49,658 nt of DNA from Bacteroidales bacterium (GTDB taxonomy: Bacteria; Bacteroidota; Bacteroidia; Bacteroidales; UBA932). The notes below the pieces were generated by a model. The model was not told where the DNA came from and did not search any database. It was given only the letters and a program-made list of their open reading frames with translations. Positions 9,900 to 17,861 of the stretch are shown piece by piece; the first letter of the stretch is position 1; each line of letters begins with the position of its first letter. Location of the stretch: positions 1 to 49,658 of the forward strand of contig SUYY01000013.1 of assembly GCA_015060205.1 (NCBI GenBank), in the 5' to 3' direction. A program made the position numbers and the translations under genes.

Positions 9900-10853
9900 A
9901 TGATTCTCAAACATTTCATATGGGTCCTTTTCTCTGCTGCTCTTGCACTGGGGTGCTCCGGGTGTACTGAAAAGCAGGGAAATGGACCCGATGACGAAGG
10001 TTCGGCTGATGTCGGACAGCAGTCGAGGCCGGATCTGATGACTTTGTTCTATGATACGATCGAGGCTCAGGACAAGGTCAATCCTCGCGAGAAAGTGTTC
10101 ATAGTCGCTCATAGGGCAAATACGCAGAAGGGAATAAATGAGAGATTGCCGGAGAACTCTCTGGAAATCATTCAGGCTGCCATCGAGTCGGGAGTCGTGG
10201 ATATGGTCGAACTGGATGTTCGTCCTACGAAGGACGGAGTGCTGGTTCTGATGCACGACGCTACTGTAGACAGGACGACAAATGGTAACGGAAAGGTTTC
10301 GGACAAGACCTATGCCCAGATTCTTGAACTTGACATGAACAGGGAGAATGACAAGGTACAGACCGGAATCAAGGTCCCTACCCTGAAACAGGCGTTCGAA
10401 CTGTGCAAAGGCAAGATGTACATCAACCTGGATATACACAGTAAGAATGTCCCTGTAGGCACTCTTGCAGACCTCATCAAGGAATGCGGGATGATCGATC
10501 AGGTAATGATATATTCCAAGAAGGATGAACTCCTTGAGTATCAGAGTATAGATCCGAACTTTCTTATCCATCCTTATGTAAGCAGCATATCGTCTGCAAA
10601 AGAGTATGAGCAGTGCTTCGGTGCAATGCTCTTCCAGTACGGGCTTAAGTATGATCAGGAATCCGATGATTTTGCAAGGAAAATGCGTGCGGAAGGATAC
10701 CTTACATATACGAATATCCTGGATCATGACAGAGACATGCTTAACGGCAATTATTCCTATCTGCAGAAGTTCGTCAATTCAGAGACGGATTTCATCCAGA
10801 CCGATTATGCGGAACTCGTCCATAAATTTCTGGATGTGGAAGGTTTAAGATGA
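9900..10853 (+). CDS. Glycerophosphodiester phosphodiesterase family lipoprotein
   Basis: A TIM-barrel GDPD-family hydrolase of 317 residues, which in characterised members splits glycerophosphodiesters into glycerol-3-phosphate and an alcohol using a divalent metal. The signal peptide has Cys at a lipobox (ALGC or SGC). Active-site motifs are intact: H71-R72 in VAHRANTQKG, the ENSLE segment, E104 and D106 in VELDVRP, and H119 in LMHDATVDRTTNG. Later motifs are QTDYAELVHKFL near the end and a YSKKDELL strand. A GDPD enzyme between two glycan-binding-like propeller proteins is unusual and hints that the locus substrate carries a phosphodiester, but that is inference. Confidence 0.9.
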   Translation: MILKHFIWVLFSAALALGCSGCTEKQGNGPDDEGSADVGQQSRPDLMTLFYDTIEAQDKVNPREKVFIVAHRANTQKGINERLPENSLEIIQAAIESGVVDMVELDVRPTKDGVLVLMHDATVDRTTNGNGKVSDKTYAQILELDMNRENDKVQTGIKVPTLKQAFELCKGKMYINLDIHSKNVPVGTLADLIKECGMIDQVMIYSKKDELLEYQSIDPNFLIHPYVSSISSAKEYEQCFGAMLFQYGLKYDQESDDFARKMRAEGYLTYTNILDHDRDMLNGNYSYLQKFVNSETDFIQTDYAELVHKFLDVEGLR

Positions 10854-10882
10854 CATAATCAATAACACTAATAAATTTTAAC

Positions 10883-12616
10883 ATGAAAAAAGTACTTTAT
10901 TCAGTTATGGCACTGGCTTTTGCCTTTGTCAGTTGCAATGAGCCGGAAGAACCGGTTTACGATTATTTTGAAGTCCTTACTCAGGAGGGTGAATTCGAAC
11001 TCCCTAACAAGGTTGAGGGCGAAGGAGTCCTTGAAGTCACTGTCAAGGCTGATTATCCTGAATTTGAGGTGAATGTGGATGGAGAATGGCTTACATATGT
11101 ACCTGCAGCGAAGTCAGAGGCTGATGCTGTGGAGTCTGTACTTAAATTCACTTATGACTCAAATGAGGCAGCAAAGCCTCGTACTGCGACAATTTCTGTT
11201 ACATCAGGTAAGAAGGAACTTGCTTCCTTTGTCGTGACACAGGCTGCGAGAGAGGAAATCAAGGCAGTATGGATTTACACCGTTGCACAGGGCGGCAAGA
11301 TGGAAGCCCTTCACCCTGCAGTGGATGCCCTCGGTAATGTATATGTGACAGAGACAGGTACAACAAGTCTCTACAAGATTCTTCCGGACGGCAATCTCGG
11401 ATGGAAAAAGGAAATGGTGCCTTCATCAGAATCTGCAGATCCATGGAGCGGTCAGATTTCAGTTCCTTCCCTTGAGGCGGACGGAAGCGTAGTCTATGCT
11501 GGAGGTGGTACAGCAGGTAACGGTTCCATTTTCGCATTCAACACTGCGGACGGATCCGTTAAGTGGGAATTCTCTTCAGATATGTTCTGGGCTGCGAACA
11601 ACGGCATTCCTAATCCTAAGATCAACAGACTTAATGTAGCAGTCGGCAAGGACTGCGTCTATGCAGGCAATGGCGGTACTACAGGTACTGCACTTGCAAT
11701 CAACAAGACAACAGGAGAAAGAGTTTCTTTCGTTTCCGGCGCGCTCAAGGATGGAAATCCTACAGGACCTACAGGCGGTACTAATGTCGGAATGTCCATC
11801 ACAAAGGGTGGCGCAGTCATGTTCCGTGGAAATTATGGTGCATTTGCAGTAAGTTCGTCGTCACTGGATAATCCTGGTGAGGATGGTTTTGTCACTTATA
11901 ATTCAAGGTATTATGACAATACCATGAAGCAGAACAATGCAAATATCGCTTGCTTTACAAAGGACGGCAAGGATCACTTTGCAATGTTCGGTACCAATGA
12001 CAACAAAGGAATGAAGATCATATGGGGACCTGTTGATGCCACAAGCGAACTTGCATATTATGCAGCAGACGGAACTCAGCCTACTTGGACAACCCACGAA
12101 GTCGCAACTGAGAAACAGGATCAGGGAGGTCTTGTCATCGGAGCAAAGGGTGAGATTATCGTGACTTTGAAGAAACCGGGAAGCGTATATGCTGTAGATC
12201 CTGCTACAAACCAGATGGCATGGATATATGATACAAATGTCGAGATGGGTGGTTCTCCTGCAGTAGATGCAGCAGGAAATGTACATGTCTATGATGACTA
12301 TGGCAAGTATTATATCCTCAAACCGAACTATGAGACAAAGACTGCAGAACTCGTTCAGACCATTTCACTCCTTGATCTCTATGCAGAAGAGACAGGCACA
12401 TCATGGAACGAGGGTGACAGATGCAAGGCTTACGGTGCTCCTATCATAGGCAAGGATGGTAAGATCTACCTCTCCGTATATTACAGAGACTCAGCAAAGG
12501 CTGCTATCCTTTCAGCAGTATTCTGTCTCGATACAGGACTCTGCACAGGCGCGGGTGACACTCCATGGCCTCTTAAGAACGGTGACTGCTTCAACTCAGG
12601 AAATCAGGCTAAATAA
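10883..12616 (+). CDS. BACON-like plus PQQ-type beta-propeller lipoprotein
   Basis: A 577-residue exported lipoprotein (signal ending FVSC). Residues about 30-125 resemble a BACON domain (Ig-like; LEVTVKADYPEFEVNVDGEWL and ATISVTSGKKELASFVVTQ), a module common in Bacteroidota glycan-active proteins. The remainder is a PQQ-like propeller (LGNVYVTETGTTSLYKILPDGNLGW, DGSVVYAGGGTAGNGSIFAFN, KIYLSVYY) related to the protein at 8213, including a similar Cys-containing tail (LDTGLCTGAGDTPWPL). It probably acts as a second surface binding protein. No enzyme motif was recognised. A perfect 10-bp hairpin follows the gene. Confidence 0.8.
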   Translation: MKKVLYSVMALAFAFVSCNEPEEPVYDYFEVLTQEGEFELPNKVEGEGVLEVTVKADYPEFEVNVDGEWLTYVPAAKSEADAVESVLKFTYDSNEAAKPRTATISVTSGKKELASFVVTQAAREEIKAVWIYTVAQGGKMEALHPAVDALGNVYVTETGTTSLYKILPDGNLGWKKEMVPSSESADPWSGQISVPSLEADGSVVYAGGGTAGNGSIFAFNTADGSVKWEFSSDMFWAANNGIPNPKINRLNVAVGKDCVYAGNGGTTGTALAINKTTGERVSFVSGALKDGNPTGPTGGTNVGMSITKGGAVMFRGNYGAFAVSSSSLDNPGEDGFVTYNSRYYDNTMKQNNANIACFTKDGKDHFAMFGTNDNKGMKIIWGPVDATSELAYYAADGTQPTWTTHEVATEKQDQGGLVIGAKGEIIVTLKKPGSVYAVDPATNQMAWIYDTNVEMGGSPAVDAAGNVHVYDDYGKYYILKPNYETKTAELVQTISLLDLYAEETGTSWNEGDRCKAYGAPIIGKDGKIYLSVYYRDSAKAAILSAVFCLDTGLCTGAGDTPWPLKNGDCFNSGNQAK

Positions 12617-12640
12617 TCTATCAGTATAAGAATTTCTGGA

Positions 12641-12673
12641 GACGCTGACTTGCAACCTTTAGTCAGCGTCTTT
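12641..12673 (+). terminator. Intrinsic terminator-like hairpin after the BACON/propeller gene
   Basis: GACGCTGACT at 12641-12650 pairs perfectly with AGTCAGCGTC at 12661-12670 across a 10-base loop and is followed by TTT. The T run is short, so it may end only part of transcription and set lower expression of the gene at 12689. Confidence 0.65.
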
Positions 12674-12688
12674 AGTTAATGAACTGTT

Positions 12689-14038
12689 ATGCGGAAATTA
12701 TGTATTATTGTCCTCTTGGCTGTAATGGCAGCCGGATGTGATAAGGAGAAAGGTACTTCTTCAAAGAATTACAACGGACTCATGATCACAGAGGTGGCAG
12801 CAAATGCGGATAAACCGGCTACTGCTTCCTGGGTGGAAATCTATAACTCTTCCAAGAAGGATCTCGACTTGTCCGGACTGGGACTCTATATCTTTGATGA
12901 GGAGTCAGAGGGAGAAGAACTTACCATAATGGACGACAGGACTATCCTTGCGGGAGAAAGGCTCGTCTTTTCTACTGCGGACTACAGCCTTATCAGAGGC
13001 TTCGGCTCCGACAAGGACTTTGAAATCGTTCTCGGAATGTCCGCCGACAAGGATATAGTGGACAGGTTCTCGCGCAACAAGGTTGCAGGTCCGACTGAAA
13101 GATTCGGATCATATCAGAAGATTCCTGAGAAAGGCGGCGATTGGGTCATCACAACCCAGGCTACAAGACGTATCGGCAATTATGATGCGAAGCCTAACGG
13201 AATCTGGGTGTGGAGTTCACATATGGACCAGTGGATTGCAGATGACTTCAAGGTCTTGAAGCAGATGAAGCAGTTGGGATATGACCATATACTGCTGAAC
13301 TATTATTCATTTGATGCTCCGGAAAATGTTGAGAAGGCCTGCAAGATCATATCTGCCGCCAAGGAACATGGCATGAAGGTACATGCATGGATGCAGGTTT
13401 TCAAAGAGGATGGCAATTGGGTCAATCCTATCGAGAACCTCGGCAGCAGGCAGGGACGTTACAAGCAGGAAGAATTTGACCGTCTCATTGAAAAGGCCGG
13501 CAGGTATATAGATGAGTTTGATGTAGATGGAATACATCTGGACTATATCCGTTTTTCCGGATCAGGGTCGGGTATCGCAAATTACAACAATTTCGATAAC
13601 GGGGTTACGGCAAGCGGTGCAATAAATGAATTCTGCCGACAACTCCGTGAGGCCGTGGATTCCCGCCCGGAAGGTGTGATTCTGTCTGCGGCAATGGTTA
13701 CTTCGAACGATGTTATGTACTATTTCGGACAGGATCCGGCAGCGATGGGCAAATATATCGACATCCTCATTCCTATGGCATACAAGTCCACTCCTAACAG
13801 GACATATGACAGCGGTTGGATAGTAAGCAAATGCTCAGAGTTCACTTCTGTGACAGATGCTCAGGTCTGGGCAGGAATACAGACCTATACCCATTATTCC
13901 GGAAGTCAGCAGGTCAAGGGAATGACCGCAGAGGAGGTCCGTGCAGACGCGGATGCCATCAGTGTCTCCCAATGCAGCGGACTGGTACTTTTCAGATATG
14001 CTCTTGGTGAGTTCCCTGATGTGAACGACCTGTGGTAG
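12689..14038 (+). CDS. Lamin-tail domain plus GHL10-type glycoside-hydrolase-like lipoprotein
   Basis: A 449-residue lipoprotein (signal ending MAAGC). The N-terminal part (about 28-150) looks like a lamin-tail (LTD) domain: GLMITEVAANADKPATASWV, EIYNSSKKDLDLSGLGLYI and an AGERLVFST strand. From about residue 165 there is a TIM-barrel resembling glycosyl hydrolase-like 10 (GHL10/DUF187), with GIWVWSSHMDQWIADDFKVL, HGMKVHAWMQVF, VDGIHLDYIRFSG and ILIPMAYKS. The Asp in LDYIRF is the residue usually named as catalytic in this family. It is the last + strand gene of the glycan locus. Activity on a specific polymer cannot be inferred. Confidence 0.8.
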   Translation: MRKLCIIVLLAVMAAGCDKEKGTSSKNYNGLMITEVAANADKPATASWVEIYNSSKKDLDLSGLGLYIFDEESEGEELTIMDDRTILAGERLVFSTADYSLIRGFGSDKDFEIVLGMSADKDIVDRFSRNKVAGPTERFGSYQKIPEKGGDWVITTQATRRIGNYDAKPNGIWVWSSHMDQWIADDFKVLKQMKQLGYDHILLNYYSFDAPENVEKACKIISAAKEHGMKVHAWMQVFKEDGNWVNPIENLGSRQGRYKQEEFDRLIEKAGRYIDEFDVDGIHLDYIRFSGSGSGIANYNNFDNGVTASGAINEFCRQLREAVDSRPEGVILSAAMVTSNDVMYYFGQDPAAMGKYIDILIPMAYKSTPNRTYDSGWIVSKCSEFTSVTDAQVWAGIQTYTHYSGSQQVKGMTAEEVRADADAISVSQCSGLVLFRYALGEFPDVNDLW

Positions 14039-14069
14039 GACGTCAGAGACGTAACGCCTATTTATCGAA

Positions 14070-14108
14070 AAACCGTGGCTGACACCTTCATCGGATCTGC
14101 CACGGTTT
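14070..14108. terminator. Bidirectional terminator between the glycan locus and nagB
   Basis: AAACCGTGGC at 14070-14079 pairs perfectly with GCCACGGTTT at 14099-14108 (19-base loop). The flanks give A-rich sequence on the left and T-rich sequence on the right, so it can serve both convergent genes. Confidence 0.75.
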
Positions 14109-14128
14109 CGGTTTTATATGTCTGCTTC

Positions 14129-14920
14129 TTACAGATTGTTCTTCTCGATGTCCTTGAAGTATCTGTAGGTGTTCACCTTGAGTTCTCCCACTGCGAGTTC
14201 GTCAGCGACGATGATTCCGTGCGGATGAGCCTGAAGGGCAGAGAGTGTGCAAGCCTGTGAGTATGCGCCTTCGATTGCAGCCTTGAGGGCGTTTGCCTTC
14301 TTGTGACCGAATGCGAGGACGAGAACCTCCTTTGCATCCATCACTGTGCCGACACCTACTGTGAGGGCTGTTGTAGGAACCTTGCTGATGTCACCGTCGA
14401 AGAAACGTGAGTTCACGAGGATTGTGTCATATGTAAGGCTCTTTACTCGTGTGCGTGAAACAAGTGATGAGAAAGGCTCGTTGAATGCGAGGTGACCGTC
14501 TTCTCCGACGCCTCCCATGAAGAGGTCGATGCCGCCTGCCGCTACGATCTTTGCCTCATATGCTGCACATTCTGCTGCGAGGTCAGGAGCGTTACCGTTG
14601 AGGATGTTGATGTTTTCCTTCGGAACGTCCACATGGTCGAAGAAGTTCCTTGCCATGAACGAGTGATAACTTTCAGGATGCTCCTCTGGGAGTCCTACAT
14701 ACTCGTCCATATTGAATGTGATGACGTTCTTGAATGAAACCTCACCGTTCCTGTACATGCGGATAAGTTCCTGGTATGTAGCGACAGGTGTGCCTCCGGT
14801 AGGAAGACCGAGCACGAAAGGCTTGTCTGTCACTGCAGCCTTTGCCTTGATTCTTGATACGATGTAACGCGCTGCCCAAACCGAGCCTTTTGCGCTGTTT
14901 TCATTGATGATTACTCTCAT
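14129..14920 (-). CDS. nagB: Glucosamine-6-phosphate deaminase
   Basis: Converts glucosamine-6-phosphate to fructose-6-phosphate and ammonia in the cytoplasm, the entry of amino sugars into glycolysis. The 263-residue product has the full family length and all catalytic residues at positions matching E. coli NagB: D72 in [17 protein letters not shown], and D141, H143 and E148 in [13 protein letters not shown]. The phosphate-binding loop [13 protein letters not shown] is intact. It lies 43 bp downstream of the NagB-like/LmbE fusion on the same strand, with a GC-rich hairpin between. Its position behind the GH20/SusCD locus suggests it handles GlcNAc released there. Confidence 0.97.
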   Translation of the reverse strand: MRVIINENSAKGSVWAARYIVSRIKAKAAVTDKPFVLGLPTGGTPVATYQELIRMYRNGEVSFKNVITFNMDEYVGLPEEHPESYHSFMARNFFDHVDVPKENINILNGNAPDLAAECAAYEAKIVAAGGIDLFMGGVGEDGHLAFNEPFSSLVSRTRVKSLTYDTILVNSRFFDGDISKVPTTALTVGVGTVMDAKEVLVLAFGHKKANALKAAIEGAYSQACTLSALQAHPHGIIVADELAVGELKVNTYRYFKDIEKNNL

Positions 14921-14936
14921 TTTGCTTAAGGTTGGA

Positions 14937-14955
14937 TCCCCGGACGGACCGGGGA
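14937..14955. repeat. Intercistronic GC-rich hairpin
   Basis: TCCCCGG at 14937-14943 pairs with CCGGGGA at 14949-14955 across a 5-base loop, between the fusion gene and nagB. There is no T run on either strand, so it is more likely to affect mRNA processing or stability than termination. It resembles the GATCCCCGA...TCGGGGAT repeats near metK. Confidence 0.5.
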
Positions 14956-14963
14956 GTACTTAT

Positions 14964-16880
14964 TTAAAATAATTTTACAAATACTTCGATTGCCTGATAC
15001 TCTGCCATTCCGAGTTCGTTGTAAAGGCGTGCAGTGTTCTGTGTCCTTTCCTCGGCTCTCTGCCAGAACTCGCGTGGGTCTTCTCCAGGGAACGGAACGA
15101 TGTCCTTCTGTGAGAGGTGACGGTAGATGGCGTGTCTCTTCTTGATCACTTCGTCAGGGCTGAGCGGAACCGCCATATCCACCTTTCCGAGTTCCCATTC
15201 CATCCATGCTCCGCGATAGAGCCATACATGGCACTCCTCGAGCCATTTCTCGCCCTTCATCTGATTGATGGCCTCGAGAACAGCCTCTGTACATACGCGA
15301 TGTGTTCCATGAGGGTCTGCAAGGTCTCCTGCAAGATATATCTGATGAGGCTGAACCTTCTGAAGGAGTTCTATGATGATGTCGATATCGGCCTGTGTAC
15401 GCTCTCCCTTCTTGATTCCGCCTGTCTCATAGAACGGAAGATTGAGGAAGTGGCAGTTGGTCTGGTCGTTCAGACCGAATGAGCGTACTGCACTCTTTGC
15501 CTCGCTGCGACGGATCGCTCCCTTGAGTTCGAGAAGCGCTCTTGGCTCCGGTTCTCCCGGTTTCTTGGATGCGATGATTTCCTTGACCTGGTCAAACCTG
15601 TCGCCGAATCCAAGTTCGCGTGCTGCGTCCATATGCTGGAGCACTACGTCGTCATGAACAGCCACATTACCGGATGTTTCATATGCGACATGTACGTCGT
15701 GTCCCTGCTCTGCAAGTCGGATGAATGTACCTCCCATCGAAATCACGTCATCGTCAGGATGTGGAGAGAAGATCACCACCTTCTTAGGGAATGGAGACGA
15801 TGGAACCGGTCTTGTACTGTCGTCTGCGTTCGGTTTTCCGCCTGGCCATCCGGAGATTGTGTGCTGGAAGTCGTTGAATACCTTTATGTTTATCTGGTCG
15901 TACGGACCGTGAAGTTCGAGAAGTTCACCCAGACCGTGTGAGAGATAGTCTCCCTGAGTGAGTTTGAGGATAGGCTTGTGAACCTGCTCACAAAGCCATA
16001 CCACTGCCTTGCGGATGAATTTAGGAGTCCAATCGCACGGACCCACGAGCCACGGAGCCACGTTGCGGGTGAGGTTGCTTGCCGAATTTTCTTCCACATA
16101 GAACGAAATCTTTCCATGTTTCTGAAGGAGTGATGCCGGGCATGAAGCGGATGCAGGTTCCTCGCTTATCTGCTTCACCACATTCGCTTTGTCTTCTCCC
16201 CATGCGATGAGGCATATCTCCTTGGCACTGAGCATGGTGGAAATACCCATTGCGATGGCTGTGTGTGGTGTGGATTCTATGTCGCCTGCAAAATTCTTTG
16301 CCTGTCTTTTTCTTGATGCGTATGGAAGAAGGACTGTTCTCGTCCTGCTGAACTCAGATGCTCCACATTCATTGAAGCCTACCTGACCCTTTTCTCCGAC
16401 TCCCATCACGAGCAGATCCAGACCTGATGCCTTCGCATCGTATGAAGCGCAGAACTCAGATACATATGCGCTGTCGTGATGCTCTGTAAGTTTCGGAATA
16501 TTCACATTCTCCGGCTTGATGTCGATGTTGGCAACGAGTTCTTCGTAAAGCCTTCTGTTGCGGCTGTGTCCGTCTGCCGGTGCCGGATAATACTCGTCGA
16601 TACTGTAGATTTCAACGTTCTTGAATGATACGTCACCGGATCTGTACCTTTTGACGAGTTCCCTGTAGAGACCGACAGGAGAAGAACCTGTTGTCAGACC
16701 GAGGCGGAACATGCCTCCGTTTGCATTGATTGCATCAGTAATCTTTTCTGCCAGTCTTTCGCTGGCGATCTGCTCGTCATCGAAAATATGTGCAGGGATT
16801 CTTTCATAGGTGTGCTTGACACCGTTAGGAAGGCCGGCCTCGATAAGTCCGCCGTCTTTAGGTAAAGTGAATTTATTCAT
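14964..16880 (-). CDS. NagB-like domain fused to PIG-L/LmbE deacetylase domain
   Basis: A 638-residue two-domain cytoplasmic protein. Residues about 25-290 follow NagB (FRLGLTTGSSPVGLYREL, IYSIDEYYPA with the D72 equivalent D95), but the catalytic DGH of NagB reads KGQ here: GVGEKGQVGFNE with K164 and Q166, keeping only E171. The C-terminal part, from about 366, is a PIG-L/LmbE-type zinc deacetylase fold, with HPDDD at 374-378 and a later DPHGTHRV. Such proteins occur in Bacteroidota and are usually annotated as glucosamine-6-phosphate deaminases. The lost Asp/His argue against ordinary deaminase activity, while the LmbE domain suggests N-deacetylation of an amino sugar or a sensing role. No signal peptide. 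A TATATTTG promoter box lies just upstream on the minus strand. Confidence 0.9.
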   Translation of the reverse strand: MNKFTLPKDGGLIEAGLPNGVKHTYERIPAHIFDDEQIASERLAEKITDAINANGGMFRLGLTTGSSPVGLYRELVKRYRSGDVSFKNVEIYSIDEYYPAPADGHSRNRRLYEELVANIDIKPENVNIPKLTEHHDSAYVSEFCASYDAKASGLDLLVMGVGEKGQVGFNECGASEFSRTRTVLLPYASRKRQAKNFAGDIESTPHTAIAMGISTMLSAKEICLIAWGEDKANVVKQISEEPASASCPASLLQKHGKISFYVEENSASNLTRNVAPWLVGPCDWTPKFIRKAVVWLCEQVHKPILKLTQGDYLSHGLGELLELHGPYDQINIKVFNDFQHTISGWPGGKPNADDSTRPVPSSPFPKKVVIFSPHPDDDVISMGGTFIRLAEQGHDVHVAYETSGNVAVHDDVVLQHMDAARELGFGDRFDQVKEIIASKKPGEPEPRALLELKGAIRRSEAKSAVRSFGLNDQTNCHFLNLPFYETGGIKKGERTQADIDIIIELLQKVQPHQIYLAGDLADPHGTHRVCTEAVLEAINQMKGEKWLEECHVWLYRGAWMEWELGKVDMAVPLSPDEVIKKRHAIYRHLSQKDIVPFPGEDPREFWQRAEERTQNTARLYNELGMAEYQAIEVFVKLF

Positions 16881-16903
16881 CGCATGCAGATTTAAAAATC
16901 GTA

Positions 16904-16911
16904 CAAATATA
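16904..16911 (-). promoter_or_regulatory. -7 promoter box for the NagB-like/LmbE gene
   Basis: On the minus strand this reads TATATTTG, a full match to the Bacteroidetes -7 consensus TAnnTTTG, 23 bp from the start codon. A clear TTTG -33 box is not seen at the right spacing. It lies inside the divergent nuclease promoter region. Confidence 0.55.
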
Positions 16912-16918
16912 GGGAATA

Positions 16919-16951
16919 TTTGAATTTAAAACAGTTTCTTGACTATATTTG
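16919..16951 (+). promoter_or_regulatory. Promoter of the S1/P1 nuclease gene
   Basis: TTTG at 16919-16922 and TATATTTG at 16944-16951, 21 bp apart, match the Bacteroidetes sigma-ABfr -33/-7 promoter. The box lies downstream of the earliest in-frame start (16920), supporting the ATG at 16971. Confidence 0.65.
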
Positions 16952-16970
16952 TAGTATAAATATTATAGAC

Positions 16971-17744
16971 ATGAAAAGATTTGTTTTAGCATTTGCCTTC
17001 GGGCTTATGGTGTGCGTCACGGCATCAGGCTGGGGACGTGAAGGTCATGAGACGATCGCGAAGATCGCAGACAGGAATCTCAAGCCGTCGGTAAGGAAGA
17101 AGGTCGAGTCCTATCTCGGTCATTCCATCGTGTACTATGCCAAGTGGATGGATGATTACAGACATACTCAGGAATACGGATTCACCTCTCCATGGCATGC
17201 CTGTACTGTGGATGAGGACCTGAAATATGTCCCTCAGCCTGAAGGCGATGCTGTGTATGGAATCAATTATGCGATGGAAAACCTGAAGGATTACAGGAAC
17301 CTTCCGGATTCTGCAGTCGTGGTGAATATAAAATATCTTCTTCATCTTGCAGGAGACCTTCACTGTCCTGCGCACGTGGCATATCAGGGTCGGGATTATA
17401 GTTTTCAGGTCGATTTCGGCGGCGGGTACATAAAGCCGAGAGTGAAGACGAACATTCATGGTGTATGGGATTATCTGGCAATACAGTCCTGCAGGATATG
17501 GTCGGTGAGCGACTATGCCCATGAACTTGACCGTCTGCCGAAGAAGGATATACGGGAAATAGCAAAGGGAACCCCTCAGGACTGGCTTGAAGAGAGTGCG
17601 GAAAGATGTCTGCTGCAGTTCGAACTCGCCCATCCGGAAGACCGTCTGCAACAGGATTTCGTAAATGCGGCTATGCCTCTGATAGAAACCCAGATGCTGT
17701 ATGCCGGATATAGGCTGGCTCATATATTGAATTCTATATTTTAA
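16971..17744 (+). CDS. S1/P1-type zinc nuclease, exported
   Basis: A zinc-dependent single-strand nuclease/3'-nucleotidase family member of 257 residues. The signal peptide (MKRFVLAFAFGLMVCVTASG) is followed directly by WGREGH, so Trp would be the mature N-terminus that coordinates zinc in this family. Other metal-ligand motifs are KWMDDYR, LLHLAGDLHCPAHV and NIHGVWD. The frame is open to 16920, but the promoter box sits within that extension and the signal peptide starts exactly at 16971. It is a single gene with its own promoter and terminator, and probably scavenges nucleic acid in the periplasm. Confidence 0.9.
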   Translation: MKRFVLAFAFGLMVCVTASGWGREGHETIAKIADRNLKPSVRKKVESYLGHSIVYYAKWMDDYRHTQEYGFTSPWHACTVDEDLKYVPQPEGDAVYGINYAMENLKDYRNLPDSAVVVNIKYLLHLAGDLHCPAHVAYQGRDYSFQVDFGGGYIKPRVKTNIHGVWDYLAIQSCRIWSVSDYAHELDRLPKKDIREIAKGTPQDWLEESAERCLLQFELAHPEDRLQQDFVNAAMPLIETQMLYAGYRLAHILNSIF

Positions 17745-17756
17745 TAGTAAAGACAG

Positions 17757-17797
17757 GGGGTGTGATTGAAATTCATAATCACACCCCTTGTTTTTAT
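17757..17797 (+). terminator. Intrinsic terminator after the nuclease gene
   Basis: GGGGTGTGATT at 17757-17767 pairs perfectly with AATCACACCCC at 17777-17787 across a 9-base loop, followed by TTGTTTTTA. This is a textbook strong terminator. Confidence 0.9.
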
Positions 17798-17817
17798 TGA
17801 AAATTTAAATAAATTTG
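17788..17817 (+). promoter_or_regulatory. Promoter of hppA
   Basis: TTG at 17788-17790, inside the T tract of the preceding terminator, and TAAATTTG at 17810-17817 are 19 bp apart, matching the Bacteroidetes -33/-7 form. The leader to the ATG at 17862 is about 40 nt. Confidence 0.65.
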
Positions 17818-17861
17818 TCATCCGCAATCAGATACTGATTATAACTAATTAATAACACATT

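Noticed and set aside
9795..10727. 310-codon open frame on the minus strand across the GDPD gene
   Set aside because: The sense strand has intact GDPD catalytic motifs; the antisense product resembles nothing.
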